Below are positions 61,461 to 64,000 of a stretch of 64,000 bases of DNA, one piece after another (the stretch's first letter is position 1; every line of letters starts with the position of its first letter). The translations under genes were made by a program, and so were the position numbers. The DNA is from UBA7803 sp034522075 (GTDB lineage Bacteria; Pseudomonadota; Gammaproteobacteria; Pseudomonadales; Azotimanducaceae). The stretch lies in contig JAXHLO010000014.1 in assembly GCA_034522075.1 (NCBI GenBank), positions 56,900 through 120,899 of the forward strand. The letters are read 5' to 3'. The notes beneath the pieces are model-generated. The model had not been told where the DNA came from, made no database searches, and was given only the letters and a program-made list of their open reading frames with translations.

Positions 61461-63499
61461 TGAGCGCCTCCCGGTCCAGGCCCGCCTTGCGGGGCCGGAT
61501 GATGGCGCCGATGAGGCGCCGGTTGATGCGGTCCGGAGGCGCTTGCGGCGAATTGCCGACGATCACGGCCACACCGCCGTCAGGGGCGGCCGCAAAACTG
61601 CCGGTACCCTTCTTGCCGCTGGAGCGGATTTCCACTGCCCAGACGTCGTCGTATTTGCGGTTCGTGGCCTGGTCGGCTTCTTCCTTGTCGCGGATCACGG
61701 TGGGCCGCAGAAATACCAGCAGGTTGCTCTTTGTGCGGCTTTTGTTCGTCGAGCGGAACAGATGGCCGAGCACGGGCACGTCGCCGAGCAGGGGAACTTT
61801 GCGTACCGTGTCGTTGATGTTGTCCTGAATCAGGCCGCCGAGGACGATGGTCTGCTTGTCATCGGCGAGAGTGGTGTTTCCACCGTGCGTTTGGAGGTGA
61901 CTACGTCTGAAAAGGCCTCCGAACCGATGGGACTGTCCACCACATTGGTGATTTCCAGGGACACTTCCATGCTGACGGCCATGTTGTCGTGAATGTGCGG
62001 GGTCACGGTGAGCTGTAGACCGACATCTTCCCGGTTGATGGTGGTGAAGGGATTGTCGGAGCCGTCGCCGGTGGTGGTGAAGCTGCCGGTGCGGAACGGC
62101 ACTTCGTTGCCCACGACGATCTTCGCTTCCTGGTTGTCCAGAGTCAGAATGCTCGGCGCCGACAGCAGATTGGCATCGGAGTGCGTGGCCAGGGCCCGGA
62201 CCACGGCGCCGAAGGAGACGCCGCCGGTGTTGATCCGGGCAGCAGCCAGCGTGGGGCTGGATATGGATGCCAGCCCGGACAGCACATCCACCTGGCCGTC
62301 TTCGCCGACGATGTTGCCGAGCAGGCTGGAGATGACGCCGTCCAGGCTGGTGCTCACCAGCGGCACGGTTTCGCCGTCGGCATCTGCGGCGGCCATTTCC
62401 ACACCGATCCGGCGTTCGTTGGACACCGTGACTTCTACAATGGCGGCTTCGATGAGTACCTGGGTACGGCGGATATCCAGGTCGTCGAGAATGCCGGTGA
62501 TCTCGTCCATGACGCTGGGATCGGCGCGCACCACGATGGCGTTGATACTTTCATCGGCGCGGATCATCACCTGATTCTGCGGGCCGGCTTCCTCGCCTGC
62601 GCCGCGCTCGCTGACCAGCCCTTCGAGCAGCTCTGCTACCTGGTGGCGGCATTGGCGTACTTCAGATAGATCACCTGAGCGCCGGCGGTGGCCGTGCCGG
62701 GCTGGTCGAGCTTGTCGATGAGCTTCAGGATCTCGCGGATGGGCCGCGGCTTGCCTCGCAGCACCAGGGAGTTGTTGCGTTCGTTGGCGATGATCTGGAT
62801 GCGCTGCGGGCCGGCGGCGCCGCGGCCGAGCTGATCCGGCGCCACCCGTTCCAGCATGGCCACGACGTTGCCCACCCAGGCCTCTTTGAGCGGCACCATG
62901 ACCACGTCTTCTTCGTCTGATATGTCTACCTGCTCGATCAGTTCGATCATGCGGGTGATGTTGTCGGCATGGTCGCTGATGATTACCACGTTGGGGTTGT
63001 CTACTGCGGCGATGTGACCGTATTGCGGAATGAGCGGCCGGAGGATCTTCACCAGCTCGGCGGAAGCCACGTTCTGGGCGGATACCACCCGGGTCACCAG
63101 CTCTTCCGGCGCAATTTCACTCAATGCGCCGCTCACCCCGGGACTCTGCTTGGCGGTGGCCGTCTGCTGAATGCGGATGATTCCCCCGGAGGGCACGGCC
63201 GTCCAGTTGTGTACCCGGAGCACGGACAGAAACAGCTCGTAGACGGCGTCCGCCGTCATAGCCGTGTCGGAGAGGACCGTGACATTGCCTTTGATGCGCG
63301 GGTCGACGACGAATGTCTTGCCGGTGATCTGGGCGACCTGGGCGACGAACTCGTTCAGGTCGGCGTTCTTGATGTTGATCTTCCAGGTCTGCGCGGAGGC
63401 CTGCCCGGGCTCCGCCTGGGCCAGCGTTGCCGCCGGCCCCAGCAGCAAGGTCAGGCCCATGAGCCAGGCGCCCAGGATTCGGGATCTTGTTTTCATCAT
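61461..63499 (-). CDS. gspD: Type II secretion secretin GspD (frameshifted, 3' end unclear)
   Basis: Outer-membrane channel of type II secretion. A signal peptide (ILGAWLMGLTLLLGPAATLA) is followed by the N0 domain (WKINIKNADLNEFVAQVAQI) and N1-N3 domains (LVTRVVSAQNVASAELVKIL; RIQIIANERNNSLVLRGKPR). The secretin core follows (NLLSAPSILTLDNQEAKIVV; LTVTPHIHDN; VPVLGHLFRSTNKSRTKSNL; VFLRPTVIRD). The frame slips near 62637 after YLKYANAAT and again near 61865 after SKRTVET. Secretin homology ends around NRKYDD (about 61645). The same frame then stays open past the plsB start, so the real stop is not visible. The start overlaps gspC by 3 nt. Confidence 0.88.
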
Positions 63500-64000
63500 T
63501 GTTGCAGCGATGCGGTTACGAAGAACCGCCGCGTCCCCCGCTGTACTTCCAGCCTGGCCGACCCTTCGGCGAGCACGTTGGCCAGCTCGAGGCGATCCTG
63601 GTCCAGATCGCCCACAGGCCTCCCGTTGACCGACAGAATCACGTCCCCCGGTTGCAGGCCAGTTTGACTGAGGTAGGGAGACTGGGCAAGGTCGCCAATG
63701 CGGTACCCTTCCGCGGCGCCTTCAGATACGGCGCTCACACCCAGTTCCTCCATCGTGCCGGATGGATCTTCTTCCAGCCGTTGCCGGTACTCGTTGACAA
63801 CCTCGCCGACACCGGCGGTGTCCGCGCTGTCGGTGACTTTGTAATCGTCGTCGTAGGAGTCCGGCTCGACGTAGCCCTCTGCCGATTCGCTGCCGGCATC
63901 GAGCGGTTCGGCGGGCAGGCGTGAACGGGCGGCAATGGCTTCAGCCGGGCTCGGGAAGTGCAGCGTTTACCAAACGCACAGAACCACATGGTCGGAGGCT
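63496..64000 (-). CDS. gspC: Type II secretion protein GspC, C-terminal part (partial)
   Basis: Inner-membrane T2SS component that contacts GspD. The visible part has the end of the homology region (SDHVVLCV near 63980, frame-broken at about 63955 by an in-frame TAA). A linker and a C-terminal PDZ domain follow: YRIGDLAQSPYLSQTGLQPG, then DVILSVNGRPVGDLDQDRLE. The stop overlaps the gspD ATG (TGATG-type overlap). The gene continues beyond the window. Confidence 0.8.

Overview
The window reads as chromosomal DNA of a high-GC gammaproteobacterium. The evidence is the gene orders ffh / rpsP-rimM-trmD-rplS / xerD / dsbC / hom-recJ-prfB-lysS and rpoE-rseA-rseB-rseC-degP / lepA-lepB / DUF4845-rnc-era-recO-rlmD-relA. 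A type II secretion gspC-gspD pair, YgfZ, SdhE and gammaproteobacterial PurL and PurT fit the same picture. I cannot name a genus; an order such as Chromatiales or Nevskiales is a guess. There are no rRNA or tRNA genes, no CRISPR array and no intact insertion sequence.

Layout. 1-3.4 kb, visibly less GC-rich: a membrane-protein tail, a class II glutamine amidotransferase, an OsmC-family protein, a ferredoxin/FAD reductase and a CDF metal exporter. 3.4-3.84 kb: a non-coding AT-richer stretch ending in a promoter for tadA. 4.4-8.2 kb: purL, whose first 2.2 kb is riddled with frame changes. 8.2-12.8 kb (minus strand): small proteins, then an operon running from a Tat-exported Fe-S aldo/keto reductase through larE and larB to larC, making the nickel-pincer nucleotide cofactor, with no lactate racemase in sight. 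13-19 kb: rhomboid protease, Nudix hydrolase, DUF3135, gamma-carbonic anhydrase, purT, leuA. 19.9-31.5 kb: CorC-like protein, YpjD, SRP, the 30S/50S maturation operon, XerD, DsbC, homoserine dehydrogenase, RecJ and release factor 2 with its programmed +1 frameshift. 31.6-40.8 kb: lysS, ung, a three-gene valine-catabolic operon, an HDOD protein, ygfZ, sdhE, nadB. 40.8-45.2 kb: the sigma-E envelope-stress operon. 46-54.7 kb: lepA, lepB, rnc, era, recO, rlmD, relA. 54.7-64 kb: adk, an AlgP-like Lys/Ala-rich protein, moeA, tsaB, rsmJ, plsB, gspD, gspC.

The least explained signal is a family of about 90-105 bp palindromic elements in the two longest gene-free stretches (19.0-19.86 kb after leuA and 45.2-45.95 kb after degP). 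Each has perfect or near-perfect terminal inverted repeats of 14-22 bp around a shared core of about 60 nt. The arm sequences differ between copies but stay complementary within a copy, so pairing appears to be selected. At the second locus the repeats lie inside a diverged tandem duplication that carries a second copy of the last codons of degP.

Caution: single-base frame breaks occur in many conserved genes (the amidotransferase, osmC, the ferredoxin reductase, purL, the end of prfB, lepA, the Lys/Ala-rich protein, plsB, gspD, gspC), while 8.2-30 kb is clean. Sequencing or assembly error is the simplest explanation for most of these. The shift at codon 26 of prfB is genuine and programmed.
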